From: Halorubrum salinarum
Lineage (GTDB): Archaea; Halobacteriota; Halobacteria; Halobacteriales; Haloferacaceae
Direction: 5' to 3'
Assembly (NCBI RefSeq): GCF_013267195.1
Contig: NZ_CP053941.1
Coordinates: forward strand, 2,790,001-2,854,000
DNA length: 64,000 nucleotides
Part shown: piece by piece, positions 34,810 to 42,419 of the stretch
Layout: each line of letters starts with the position of its first letter
Position numbering within the stretch: the stretch's first letter is position 1
Translations under genes and position numbers: made by a program
The notes under the pieces: model-generated
Databases searched by the model: none
The model's input: only the letters and a program-made list of their open reading frames with translations
Told to the model about the DNA's origin: nothing

Positions 34810-35787
34810 TCAGTTCAGCGCGACGGAGTCCTCGGCTTCGAGGAGCTCGTGGTAGCGGTTCCGGATGGTGACCTCGCTGATGTTCGCGACCTCGCTGACC
34901 TCGCTCTGGGTCACCTTCTCGTTGACGAGCAGCGAGGCGGCGTAGACGGCGGCCGCGGCGAGCCCGACCGGCGACTTCCCGGAGTGGATCCCCTGTTCCT
35001 TCGCCGTGTCGAGCAGGCTGCGGGCCCGGCGCTCGGCCTCGTCGGAGAGGCCGAGGTCCGAGGCGAACCGCGGGACGTAGCTCTCGGGGTCGGCCGGCTG
35101 GATCTCCAGCTTCAGCTCGCGGACGACGTAGCGGTACGTCCGGGCGATCTCGTCCTTCTCGACCCGGGAGACGCCCGCGATCTCGTCGAGGCTGCGCGGC
35201 GTCCCCGCCTGCCGGGCGGCGGCGTACAGCGAGGCGGTGGAGACGCCCTCGATGGAGCGGCCGGGCAGCAGGTCCTCGTCGAGCGCGCGGCGGTAGATGA
35301 CCGACGCGGTCTCGCGGACGTTGTCCGGGAGCCCGAGCGCGCTCGCCATCCGGTCGATCTCGCCGAGCGCCTGCTTGAGGTTGCGCTCCTTGGAGTCGCG
35401 GGTGCGGAAGCGCTCGTTCCACGTCCGCAGCCGCTGCATCTTCTCGCGCTGGCGGCTGGACAGCGACTTGCCGTAGGCGTCTTTGTCCTGCCAGCCGATG
35501 TTCGTCGAGAGCCCCTTGTCGTGCATCATGTTCGTCGTCGGGGCGCCGACGCGCGACTTGTTGTCCTTCTCTTTGGAGTCGAACGCGCGCCACTCCGGCC
35601 CGCGGTCGATCTCGTCCTCCTCGACGACGAGCCCGCAGTCGACGCAGACGGTCTCGCCGTGTTCCGTGTCGGTCGCTAACTGCCCGCCGCACTCGGGGCA
35701 CCGCAGCTCCTCGTCCTCGGTTGCCGACTCGGTCTGGCTCTCGTCGTCGACGGTCTCGGTCGTGTACGTTCGAAGGTTCTCGCTCAT
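34810..35787 (-). CDS. tfb: Transcription initiation factor TFB (TFIIB)
   Basis: A 325-residue TFB. The N-terminal zinc ribbon has CPEC and CVDC, followed by the B-finger/linker region GPEWRAFDS and RVGAPTTNMMHDKGLST. Two cyclin folds follow: the first about 120-215 with TASVIYRRALDEDLLPGRSIEG, the second about 216-310 ending VTQSEVSEVANISEVTIRNRY, the DNA/BRE-reading HTH. It recruits RNA polymerase with TBP. Haloarchaea have several TFBs; which one this is cannot be told here. It has an unusual leader of about 60 bases. Confidence 0.97.
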   Translation of the reverse strand: MSENLRTYTTETVDDESQTESATEDEELRCPECGGQLATDTEHGETVCVDCGLVVEEDEIDRGPEWRAFDSKEKDNKSRVGAPTTNMMHDKGLSTNIGWQDKDAYGKSLSSRQREKMQRLRTWNERFRTRDSKERNLKQALGEIDRMASALGLPDNVRETASVIYRRALDEDLLPGRSIEGVSTASLYAAARQAGTPRSLDEIAGVSRVEKDEIARTYRYVVRELKLEIQPADPESYVPRFASDLGLSDEAERRARSLLDTAKEQGIHSGKSPVGLAAAAVYAASLLVNEKVTQSEVSEVANISEVTIRNRYHELLEAEDSVALN

Positions 35788-35815
35788 TGGTTTGGTGCGT
35801 GGAGGGAACAACGAA

Positions 35816-35835
35816 ACCGAGAGACGGGTCTCGGT
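35816..35835 (-). promoter_or_regulatory. Hairpin in the tfb leader
   Basis: A perfect 7-bp stem (35816-35822 with 35829-35835, ACCGAGA/TCTCGGT) and a 6-base loop lie about 30-50 bases before the tfb ATG, between it and its TATA element. Possible translational or autoregulatory element. Confidence 0.4.
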
Positions 35836-35867
35836 GTTTTCCTCACCTTCGGGTAAGTGACCGACGC

Positions 35868-35876
35868 ACTTAAATG
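35868..35876 (-). promoter_or_regulatory. TATA box of tfb
   Basis: The minus strand reads CATTTAAGT, centred 85 bases before the tfb ATG, predicting a leader of about 60 bases. A second TATA-like TAGTATATAG lies at 36002-36011, with no gene directly placed to use it; the rest of the 270-base gap shows no gene. Confidence 0.5.
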
Positions 35877-36057
35877 TTCGCGTGTCTGGCGTCGCGGAGA
35901 CACGGCCGAAAACAGCGTGTAGAACCCTGTACAATTCGGAATTCTCGACGGAGGAGACCGACCCACGCAGAGAGGGATCTCGACGGCGCGAGAACGGAAG
36001 TTAGTATATAGGCGTTTCGCGAGCCGAGGGCGCTCATCGAGGCGGCCGGCCCGCCGG

Positions 36058-36714
36058 TCACTCCCCGGTCGCGACTGTCGCGGCCGCGCCGGCGAGGTAG
36101 CCGAGGGTCACGCCCAGTCCGGTCACCAGCGCGAGGGTCAGAGCGAGGTCGGGGCCCGCGGTGACGCCGGCCGCCTCCGACACCGGTACGCCGTCGCCGT
36201 CGGAGATCGGTGCCGTCCCGTCGGTCGCGTGCCGAGTGAGCGGCACGCGAGAGACCCACCACAGCGCGAGCATCGCCGGGAGGTACCCCAGCGTCGCGCT
36301 CACGCCGGTCACGGCGCCGGCGAGCGGATCGTCGATACCGAGGTACCGGACGGCGGTCGCGGCGCCGAGACCGAAGCAGAGGGGGACGAAACGGAGCGGC
36401 CACAGCGCCGCGTCCGACTGTATCAGCGGGTGCCCGAAGACGACGAGGTTCGACAGCCCCGGTCCCGTTCGCATCCGGATCCAATGGGCGTCGAAGAGGA
36501 ACCAGATCGACCCCTCGACCGCCGAGATCGGTCCGCCGACCATCCACCGAGCGACTGCCGAGTCCCCCGGAGGCACGCCGGCGAGCGCGAGTCCGACCCG
36601 CGTGAGCCCCAGTCCGAGCAGCGCCGCGCCGGCCCCGGAGGCGACGGCGACGCGGAGCCACCCCGGCGGGAGCGAGGCCAGCGATCCGACCGTCGTTCGG
36701 CCGTCGGTCGCCAT
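36058..36714 (-). CDS. Haloarchaeal membrane protein, unknown function
   Basis: A 218-residue protein with about four hydrophobic segments: VAVASGAGAALLGLGLTRVG near residue 20, FVPLCFGLGAATAVRYLG, AVTGVSATLGYLPAMLALWW, and ALTLALVTGLGVTLGYLAGA at the end. A loop of about 45 residues carries VEGSIWFLFDAHWIRMRTG. I recognise no family. The ATG at 36714 is chosen because the upstream in-frame sequence is arginine/serine-rich and unlike a halophilic protein. Confidence 0.65.
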   Translation of the reverse strand: MATDGRTTVGSLASLPPGWLRVAVASGAGAALLGLGLTRVGLALAGVPPGDSAVARWMVGGPISAVEGSIWFLFDAHWIRMRTGPGLSNLVVFGHPLIQSDAALWPLRFVPLCFGLGAATAVRYLGIDDPLAGAVTGVSATLGYLPAMLALWWVSRVPLTRHATDGTAPISDGDGVPVSEAAGVTAGPDLALTLALVTGLGVTLGYLAGAAATVATGE

Positions 36715-36826
36715 CTCGCCCCGGCCTTCCCGAGCGAGCGGGATATGCTTTCTCACGGGCCGCGTGCGGGACGGCGATCGGTTCCGCGAGGACAACCGCT
36801 TTGGGCGTCGCGCGAGCAGCACGCGT

Positions 36827-38002
36827 ATGAACCGAACGCGGCTCGACGACCGCCTCGCGGACCTCGACACCGACGGCTACCTCCTCGACGCCTCGCAGGA
36901 GGACGCCAACCAGCTGTACCTCTCCGGGTTCACCGGCCCCGACCCGTTCCTCACCCTGTACGCCGACGGCGAGGTCCACGTCCTCGTCAGCGGGCTGGAG
37001 TACGGCCGCGCGACGACGGAGGCGGCGGCCGACACCGTCGAACGCCACGCGGACTACGACTACGAGTACGGCGGCCGCGAGGAGCGCAACGACATGTACG
37101 CGGAGTTCGTCCGCGACAAGGGCGTCGAGTCCGTCTCGATGCCGCCGCGCGGCCCGGTCGGCACCGCGGACGCCCTCCGCGAGCGCGGGATCGAGGTCGC
37201 GGTCGACGCGGACGACCGGCTCCAGGCGGTCCGCGCGGTGAAGACCGACGAGGAGATAGACGCGATCCGCGACGCGCAGGAGGCGAACGAGGCCGCGATG
37301 CGGGCCGCCGAGGAGCTGATCGCCGGCGCCGACGTGGCGGGCGAGGACGACGACGCGGAGGCGGGCGTCCTGCTCCGCGACGGCGAGCCGCTCACCAGCG
37401 AGCGCGTGACCGAGGAGATAGAGGTGACGCTGCTGCGCCACGGCTGCGCGCTCGACGAGACGATCGTGGCCGGGGGCGCGCAGGCCGCCGACCCCCACGA
37501 CCGCGGCTCCGGGCCCCTCCGCGCGAATGAGGCGATCATCGTCGACATCTTCCCGCGCTCGAAGGCGACGAAGTACAACGCCGACATGACGCGGACGTTC
37601 TGCGTCGGCGAGCCGAGCGACGCGCTCCGCGAGTGGTACGACCTCACCGAGCGCGCGCTGGAGGCCGCGCTGGACGCGGTCGAGCCGGGCGCCACGGGCG
37701 AGGAGGTCCATGCCGCCGCCTGCGAGGTGTACGAAGAGGCGGGCGAGCCGACGTTCCGCACGGACCCCGAGACGGAGACCGGATTCATCCACTCGACCGG
37801 GCACGGGATCGGCCTCGACGTCCACGAGTCGCCGCGGCTCGCGAGCGGCGGCGAGGAGCTGGAGCCGGGCCACGTGATCACCGTCGAGCCCGGGCTCTAC
37901 GACCCCGCGGTCGGCGGCGTCCGGATCGAGGACCTCGTCGTCGTCACCGAGGACGGGTACGAGAACCTCACCGACTACCCGATCGAGTTCGTCGCCGAGT
38001 GA
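36827..38002 (+). CDS. pepQ: Xaa-Pro aminopeptidase-like M24 peptidase
   Basis: A 391-residue creatinase-fold metallopeptidase. The N-terminal domain (about 1-150) contains YLSGFTGPDPFLTLY. The catalytic M24 domain shows the five metal ligands: Asp in VDIFPRSKATKYNADMTRTF (two Asp), His in STGHGIGLDVHE, and Glu in ITVEPGLYDP and VRIEDLVVV. It removes N-terminal residues before proline or cleaves X-Pro dipeptides; which of the two is uncertain. The start at 36827 fits a weak CTTTGG promoter-like element about 30 bases upstream. Confidence 0.93.
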   Translation: MNRTRLDDRLADLDTDGYLLDASQEDANQLYLSGFTGPDPFLTLYADGEVHVLVSGLEYGRATTEAAADTVERHADYDYEYGGREERNDMYAEFVRDKGVESVSMPPRGPVGTADALRERGIEVAVDADDRLQAVRAVKTDEEIDAIRDAQEANEAAMRAAEELIAGADVAGEDDDAEAGVLLRDGEPLTSERVTEEIEVTLLRHGCALDETIVAGGAQAADPHDRGSGPLRANEAIIVDIFPRSKATKYNADMTRTFCVGEPSDALREWYDLTERALEAALDAVEPGATGEEVHAAACEVYEEAGEPTFRTDPETETGFIHSTGHGIGLDVHESPRLASGGEELEPGHVITVEPGLYDPAVGGVRIEDLVVVTEDGYENLTDYPIEFVAE

Positions 38003-38120
38003 ACCGCTGCGGGGCGCCGGGGGGCGCCCGGGACCGCCGTCGGCGGCGCGGTGCCGCGCGACACCCGGCCCGTCTGACCGCGATCGGAAGCCGCTTTGAC
38101 CCGTACCCGGTACGGCGACC

Positions 38121-39305
38121 GTGAACTGGCGGTACGAACACACGGCGCTCGCGCTCTGTACGCTCGCGTTCACCGGGACGATGGTGGCGCGGCTGGTCGT
38201 CAGCCCGCTCGTCCCGGAGATCACGGCCCGGTTCGGCGTGACGAACGGCACCGTCGGGCTCGCCTTGAGCGGGATGTGGCTCACCTACGCGCTGGCGCAG
38301 TTCCCCTCCGGCGTCCTCGGCGACCGCTACGGCGAGCGCCGCGTCATCCTCGCCGCGGTCGGCGCCACCGCGGTCGCCTCCGTCCTCCTCGCCGCGTCGC
38401 CCTCGATGCTCGCCTTCGGCCTGTTCGCGGCCGCGCTCGGCGTCGGCGCGGGGCTCCACTACTCGGTCGCGACGACGTTCCTCACGCGGCAGTTCGACGA
38501 CACCGGCCGCGCCATCGGCGTCCACGTCGCCGGCGGCCCGCTCGCGGGGCTCGCCGCGCCGCCCGCCGCCGCGCTCGTCGGCTCGCGGTACGGCTGGCGC
38601 GCCGGCGTGCTCCTCGGCGCCGCGGTCGCGGTGCCCGTCTTCGTCCTGTTCGCGTGGCGGGTCCGGCCGACCGAACCCCTGCGGCCGGACCAGCCGATGG
38701 GTGAGCGGTTCGCCGTCGGCCCGCTCGCCGAACTGCTCTCGCGGCCGCGAATCCTCTACACGACCGCGCTCGCGACGATGGGGGCGTTCACGTGGCAGGC
38801 GACCGCTTCCTTCCTCCCGACGTTCCTCGAAGTGGGGACCGGCCTGTCGAGCGCGCTGTCGGCGCTTCTGTTCTCCGTGTACTTCCTCGTCCACGGCGGC
38901 ACCCAGCCGGTGACCGGCTCGGTGTCCGACCGGATCGGACGCGACGCCACGGCGATGGTGACGATGGGCGCGGGCGTCGTCGGCTACGGGACGCTCGTCG
39001 CGGCCGCGACGCTCGACTTGGGCCTCCTCGTGTCGGTCCCGGCCGTGGGCCTCGTCGGCCTCGCGATGTCGTGGGGCGCGCCGATCCAGTCGCGGTTCAT
39101 GGACCTGCTGTCCGACGCCGAGCGGGGCGCCGGCTTCGGACTCGTCCGGACCGCCTACATGGTGACGGGCGCCTCCGGCAGCGTCGTCGTCGGCGCCGTC
39201 TCGGACGCCGCGGGGTGGCCCGTCGCGTTCGGACTGCTCGCCGGCGTGATGGCGCTGGGGCTGGCGACGCTGTCGGCGAACCGGCTGCTGGGGCTGGGGT
39301 ACTGA
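38121..39305 (+). CDS. MFS transporter
   Basis: A 394-residue major facilitator with about 12 helices. The signature loop 2-3 is GVLGDRYGERRVIL, and the second half has the related GSVSDRIGRDATAMV. LHYSVATTFLTRQF lies near helix 4. The GTG start follows a weak CTTTGACC promoter-like element. No substrate can be inferred; it sits in the broad group of sugar, nitrate/drug-like MFS proteins. Convergent with the GrpB-like gene. Confidence 0.92.
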   Translation: MNWRYEHTALALCTLAFTGTMVARLVVSPLVPEITARFGVTNGTVGLALSGMWLTYALAQFPSGVLGDRYGERRVILAAVGATAVASVLLAASPSMLAFGLFAAALGVGAGLHYSVATTFLTRQFDDTGRAIGVHVAGGPLAGLAAPPAAALVGSRYGWRAGVLLGAAVAVPVFVLFAWRVRPTEPLRPDQPMGERFAVGPLAELLSRPRILYTTALATMGAFTWQATASFLPTFLEVGTGLSSALSALLFSVYFLVHGGTQPVTGSVSDRIGRDATAMVTMGAGVVGYGTLVAAATLDLGLLVSVPAVGLVGLAMSWGAPIQSRFMDLLSDAERGAGFGLVRTAYMVTGASGSVVVGAVSDAAGWPVAFGLLAGVMALGLATLSANRLLGLGY

Positions 39306-39328
39306 ACGGTCCGGAGTCGCGCCGTGAG

Positions 39329-39865
39329 TCACTCGAACGTCGGGAGTCGCTCCACGTAGCCCTCGTCGCGGGCCGCTTGCGTCAGGGAGCGGACGACCTC
39401 GAACTTCGCCTCGGTGTACGCCGCCATGTCGCCGCCGTGCTCCGCCGCGGCGTCGCGTTTGACCCGAGCGTACTCCGCGCGCGCCCTCGGATGGTCGGTC
39501 AGGTACTCACGGAACAGCAGCATCGGTCGCCACTGGTCCGCCTCGACGGTGTGCATTCGCACGGCGACGACGGCGTTCGACTCCCGCCTGACGGCGACGA
39601 CCGTGTCCTCTGCGTCGTGCTCGCGCTCGAACCCCGCCGCGGCGAGCCCCTCAGCGGCGGCGCGCATCCCGTCGCCGTCTGCGTATATCGGCATGACATC
39701 CAGCACTGGCTTGCCCGGGACGCCGGGGATGGCGGTGCTCCCGACGTGGAACACGTCGAGCAGTCGGTCGTCCGAGGCGGCCTCGACGCGGTCCCGTGCC
39801 GACTCGTAGCGGTCGTCCCACTGCGGGTCTTGGAGGAGGGAGACTCCGTCCTCTTTCGGATCCAT
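39329..39865 (-). CDS. GrpB/UPF0157 family protein (nucleotidyltransferase-like)
   Basis: A 178-residue protein with the family signature FHVGSTAIPGVPGKPVLDVM, where GSTAIPG plus a downstream Asp resemble the NTP-transferase GS-DxD motif. Further family blocks are RMHTVEADQWR and LFREYLTDHPRARAEYARVK. The family is related to polymerase-beta-type nucleotidyltransferases and is found fused to CoaE in some bacteria; its reaction is not settled. Convergent with MFS. Confidence 0.92.
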   Translation of the reverse strand: MDPKEDGVSLLQDPQWDDRYESARDRVEAASDDRLLDVFHVGSTAIPGVPGKPVLDVMPIYADGDGMRAAAEGLAAAGFEREHDAEDTVVAVRRESNAVVAVRMHTVEADQWRPMLLFREYLTDHPRARAEYARVKRDAAAEHGGDMAAYTEAKFEVVRSLTQAARDEGYVERLPTFE

Positions 39866-39887
39866 CGCTCGCGGCTATCCGCTCCGT

Positions 39888-39958
39888 CCGGAAAATAATG
39901 TCGGAATATTTGAAATTACTCTTTTCTTACTATTTCTCACGGCGGTCTCTTAATCGTT
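39888..39958. other. AT-rich patch in an otherwise GC-rich gap
   Basis: The 221-base gap 39866-40086 holds an AT-rich segment with GGAATATTTGAAATTACTC and repeated T-runs (TCTTTTCTTACTATTTCTC). The GrpB promoter probably lies at its left edge: the minus strand reads ATTATTTTCC about 28 bases before the start. The remainder, 39960-40086, is GC-rich with no gene that I can support. Confidence 0.5.
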
Positions 39959-40086
39959 CTGGCGGAGTCGTCGGTGCGGTAGGCGGGCCGGCCGTTGAGC
40001 GCGCTCGCGGAGCCGGGGCTGGGCGGCGCGAGCGACGCTGCGGAGAAAGCGCGGCGGGTCCCAGGGCGGCGGGGAGAGCGCGCCCG

Positions 40087-40323
40087 TTACAGCCGATCGT
40101 CCTCGATGCTGCCCGGGTCCTCCGCGGTGTCGAACATGTTGTTCTCGGCGCCGTCGAGCATCTCGTCGCGGGGCTCCTCGTCGACCACGCTCACGTTGTA
40201 CGCCTCGATACCGGACGCGATGAGGTCCTCCGCGGCCTGCTCCTCGGAGACGAACTCCTCGTCCGCCAGCTGCTGAAACTCCGCGTACACGTCGTCCGAG
40301 AGGTTCAGCTCGAAAGTGGGCAT
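40087..40323 (-). CDS. Small acidic haloarchaeal protein with ribbon-helix-helix-like N-terminus
   Basis: A 78-residue protein. The N-terminal PTFELNLSDDVYAEFQQLAD and SEEQAAEDLIASGIEAY look like the strand-helix-helix of CopG/RHH-type proteins. The C-terminus is acidic (EDDRL). No function known. A strong TATA-like TTTTAAATT is centred 25 bases before its ATG, predicting a leaderless transcript. Confidence 0.75.
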   Translation of the reverse strand: MPTFELNLSDDVYAEFQQLADEEFVSEEQAAEDLIASGIEAYNVSVVDEEPRDEMLDGAENNMFDTAEDPGSIEDDRL

Positions 40324-40343
40324 ACCCCTCGTTCCGACCGGAC

Positions 40344-40353
40344 ACTTTTAAAT
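40344..40353. promoter_or_regulatory. Near-palindromic TATA element between two divergent small genes
   Basis: CTTTTAAATT is centred 25 bases from the ATG of the minus-strand gene at 40323. Being near-symmetric, it could also serve the plus strand. Confidence 0.5.
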
Positions 40354-40367
40354 TGTTCCCTCGTTGC

Positions 40368-40520
40368 GTGACGTGTCCGCGGAGGGGGATCACAGTTACC
40401 GACGCCGGCGAAACGGTGATCGAGGCGTCCGACGGCGGCCGTCGGATCCGCCGCGATGCCGTCGACGCCGTCCGCGCCCGGGCGCAGGACCTGCGCTCGG
40501 AGGCGGCCGAGAGCGGCTGA
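40368..40520 (+). CDS. Candidate 50-residue small protein
   Basis: A GTG-started frame of 51 codons ending TGA. From codon 8 it encodes ITVTDAGETVIEASDGG and then RRDAVDAVRARAQDLRSEAA, a plausible beta-strand pair followed by a helix, with strong GC at third positions. No ATG is available, and the spacing to the TATA element (about 20 bases) is short. It may be a real small gene or chance; I do not recognise it. Confidence 0.3.
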   Translation: MTCPRRGITVTDAGETVIEASDGGRRIRRDAVDAVRARAQDLRSEAAESG

Positions 40521-40592
40521 GGGCCGACCGGCCGCGGCGGCCCGAACATCTGCGGGGTCAAGGGTACCCCGACGGAGTGACAGGCTGCGAGT

Positions 40593-41213
40593 ATGCCCGG
40601 CTTCCCGTCGCCCTTCGGCTCCGACGACGAGGACCTGTTCGACGGCTACGACGAGTTCGAGCCGGACCACCTCCCGCGACCGGGGGCGTTCCTCGACGGC
40701 CACGACGTGCTCGCGGGGGCGGACCACCTCGCGTTCCACCGGCTCACCCGCGAGTGCTTCGAGGAGCGGAAAGTGTACGACATGACGTTCGACTACAACC
40801 TCGCCCGGCTGAACCTCGACACGCGCCACGGGGACGCCGGGTTCCGCTACGCCGTCGAGCGCGGCGACGCACCGGACGCGGTCGACGGGAGCGAGGTCGA
40901 CCGGGTCCTCCGCGCGGAGTTCACGCCGACGACCGCGTTCTGCCCGCAGACGCACACGCTGACCGTCGGGGCCTTCCGGGCGTGGAACGGGCTCGCCGAC
41001 CGGCACGAGTACGACCTCGTCCGGGTCCGCGCCGCCGCATCGCATAACCAGAGCGAGGCGGTGAACAACCGGCTCGCGGCGCTGGAGGAGGCGTACCTGG
41101 AGACGGGCGACGTGGAGGTCGATCCGGAGGATGGCGTCGGGGTCGAGTCGACACCGATGGGCGGGACGGGTGGCGCTGGCGCCGGGGGACGCTCGACCGA
41201 CGCACCGTTCTGA
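40593..41213 (+). CDS. Conserved hypothetical haloarchaeal protein
   Basis: A 206-residue soluble protein that I do not recognise. It starts with an acidic segment (GSDDEDLFDGYDEFEPDHLP), then has a block FEERKVYDMTFDYNLARLNL, and FCPQTHTLTVGAFRAWNGL, which contains Cys and His that could bind a metal. A helical region SHNQSEAVNNRLAALEEAYL follows, then a Gly-rich disordered tail. The TFCPQTHTL-type block suggests an enzyme or metal site. Convergent with the phosphatidyltransferase gene. Confidence 0.7.
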   Translation: MPGFPSPFGSDDEDLFDGYDEFEPDHLPRPGAFLDGHDVLAGADHLAFHRLTRECFEERKVYDMTFDYNLARLNLDTRHGDAGFRYAVERGDAPDAVDGSEVDRVLRAEFTPTTAFCPQTHTLTVGAFRAWNGLADRHEYDLVRVRAAASHNQSEAVNNRLAALEEAYLETGDVEVDPEDGVGVESTPMGGTGGAGAGGRSTDAPF

Positions 41214-41232
41214 GCGCCCGTCGCGGGGCCGG

Positions 41233-41835
41233 TTACAGGTCCCGCCAGGCGCCGAGGAACCGCTGGACCGCGGTGAGGTGTCCGACCGCGGCGAACAGCG
41301 CGAGCAGCAGGCCGACGACGTTCAGTCCGGCGACGATCGGCGCCGAGTAGACCGCGGCGACGACGCCGACGATCCCGGCGAGAGCGAGGCGGTCGGCCCG
41401 GCCGAGGAGCCCGCCGTACTCGCGGCCGATGCCGACCGCCTGGATCTGCGTGCCGAGGTAGGAGGTGAGGAGGACGCCGGTGACGGCGGCGAAGCCGAGC
41501 GCGTACGCCTCGACGCCCGCCGTGAGTCCGGCGATGATCGCCACGTCGGCGTAGCGGTCGAGGACGTGGTCGAGGAAGTCGCCGCCGTCGGAGGCGACCC
41601 CCTGGTGGCGCGCGAGCGCGCCGTCGACGACGTCGAGCCAGCCGTTGAGGAGGACGAGCAGCGCGCCGGCCGCGTACAGGGGCGCCGACCCGACGGCGAA
41701 GGCGGCGGCGGCCCCCACCGCGACGAGGAAGGCGATCACGCTCACCTGGTCTGGCGAGAGGCCGAGCCTGTCGGCCGCCGACACCCACGGGCCGAGCAGG
41801 CGGTCCGCCACGGAGCGGTACTGGTCGAGGGTCAT
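41233..41835 (-). CDS. CDP-alcohol phosphatidyltransferase (archaeal lipid headgroup synthase)
   Basis: A 200-residue membrane enzyme with about six helices. It carries the family signature D-G-x2-A-R-x8-G-x3-D-x3-D, seen as VDGALARH, GGDFLDH and LDRYADV. It transfers a CDP-archaeol-type lipid to an alcohol such as inositol phosphate or glycerol phosphate; archaetidylinositol-phosphate synthase is the most likely role, by family. It lies 26 bases after the AK6-type kinase gene, third in the operon with hisC. Confidence 0.9.
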   Translation of the reverse strand: MTLDQYRSVADRLLGPWVSAADRLGLSPDQVSVIAFLVAVGAAAAFAVGSAPLYAAGALLVLLNGWLDVVDGALARHQGVASDGGDFLDHVLDRYADVAIIAGLTAGVEAYALGFAAVTGVLLTSYLGTQIQAVGIGREYGGLLGRADRLALAGIVGVVAAVYSAPIVAGLNVVGLLLALFAAVGHLTAVQRFLGAWRDL

Positions 41836-41861
41836 CTACCGTCTCGACGCTCGCGGCCGGC

Positions 41862-42419
41862 TCATATATAATCGATGAAGTCCACGGTGCCGGCGCTCGG
41901 CTCGCGCTCGCCCTCGACCGCCGCGCGGATCGCGTCGGCGACCGCCTCGGGGTCGCGGTCGGTGGCGTCGACCTCGTAGACGTTCTCCGCGCCGTGTTCC
42001 GCCACGGCCTCCGAGAGGATCACGTCGAGCGCCTCGCTCTCGGCGTTCTCCGCGGCGGTCTCGGGGGACTCGCCGCGCTCGACGAGGCGGGACTCGACCG
42101 CCTCCGGGTGACAGCGCAACACGACGACGCGGTCGGCGTCGAACCGGTGCGCGAGGTGGGAGTCGAGGACACCGCTCCAGTCGCCGAGGTGCTCGCGGAC
42201 CGCGTCGAGGTCGGCGACGAGGGTGTCGCGGTCGGCGTCGCGCTCGGTCCAGAGGTCGTCGTCCGACTTGATCCGCTCGTTGAGGTGTATCACGTCGTAC
42301 TCGTCCGCCAGCAGCGCCGTCGCGGTCGACTTGCCGGTCCCCGGGGTTCCAGTGACGGCGACGCGGTCTGCGCGGCCGCGGCCCGCGGTCGCCTCTTCAG
42401 ATTCGGACGCCTCAGTCAC
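41862..42419 (-). CDS. AK6/Fap7-type adenylate kinase
   Basis: A 185-residue P-loop NMP kinase. GTPGTGKST lies near residue 24, the NMP-binding Asp/Arg region follows, and SHLAHRFDADRVVVLRCHP shows the Walker B and lid-proximal strand typical of the AK6 (Fap7/hCINAP) family. In archaea this family also assists 30S maturation near Rps14. The GTG start overlaps the hisC stop by 4 bases, so it is translationally coupled. Confidence 0.9.
   Translation of the reverse strand: MTEASESEEATAGRGRADRVAVTGTPGTGKSTATALLADEYDVIHLNERIKSDDDLWTERDADRDTLVADLDAVREHLGDWSGVLDSHLAHRFDADRVVVLRCHPEAVESRLVERGESPETAAENAESEALDVILSEAVAEHGAENVYEVDATDRDPEAVADAIRAAVEGEREPSAGTVDFIDYI

Noticed and set aside
35877-36057. A structured RNA or tRNA gene upstream of tfb
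   Set aside because: No T-loop-like GGTTCRA or cloverleaf pairing could be found, so only the TATA-like site is reported.
35870-38284. An 804-codon minus-strand frame across the M24 peptidase region
   Set aside because: Shadow of the peptidase gene; no motif in it, whereas the plus strand shows all metal ligands.
39950-40561. A 203-codon minus-strand frame across the small protein genes
   Set aside because: No homology-like features; it overlaps the better-supported 78-residue gene in another frame and is Arg/Pro-rich.
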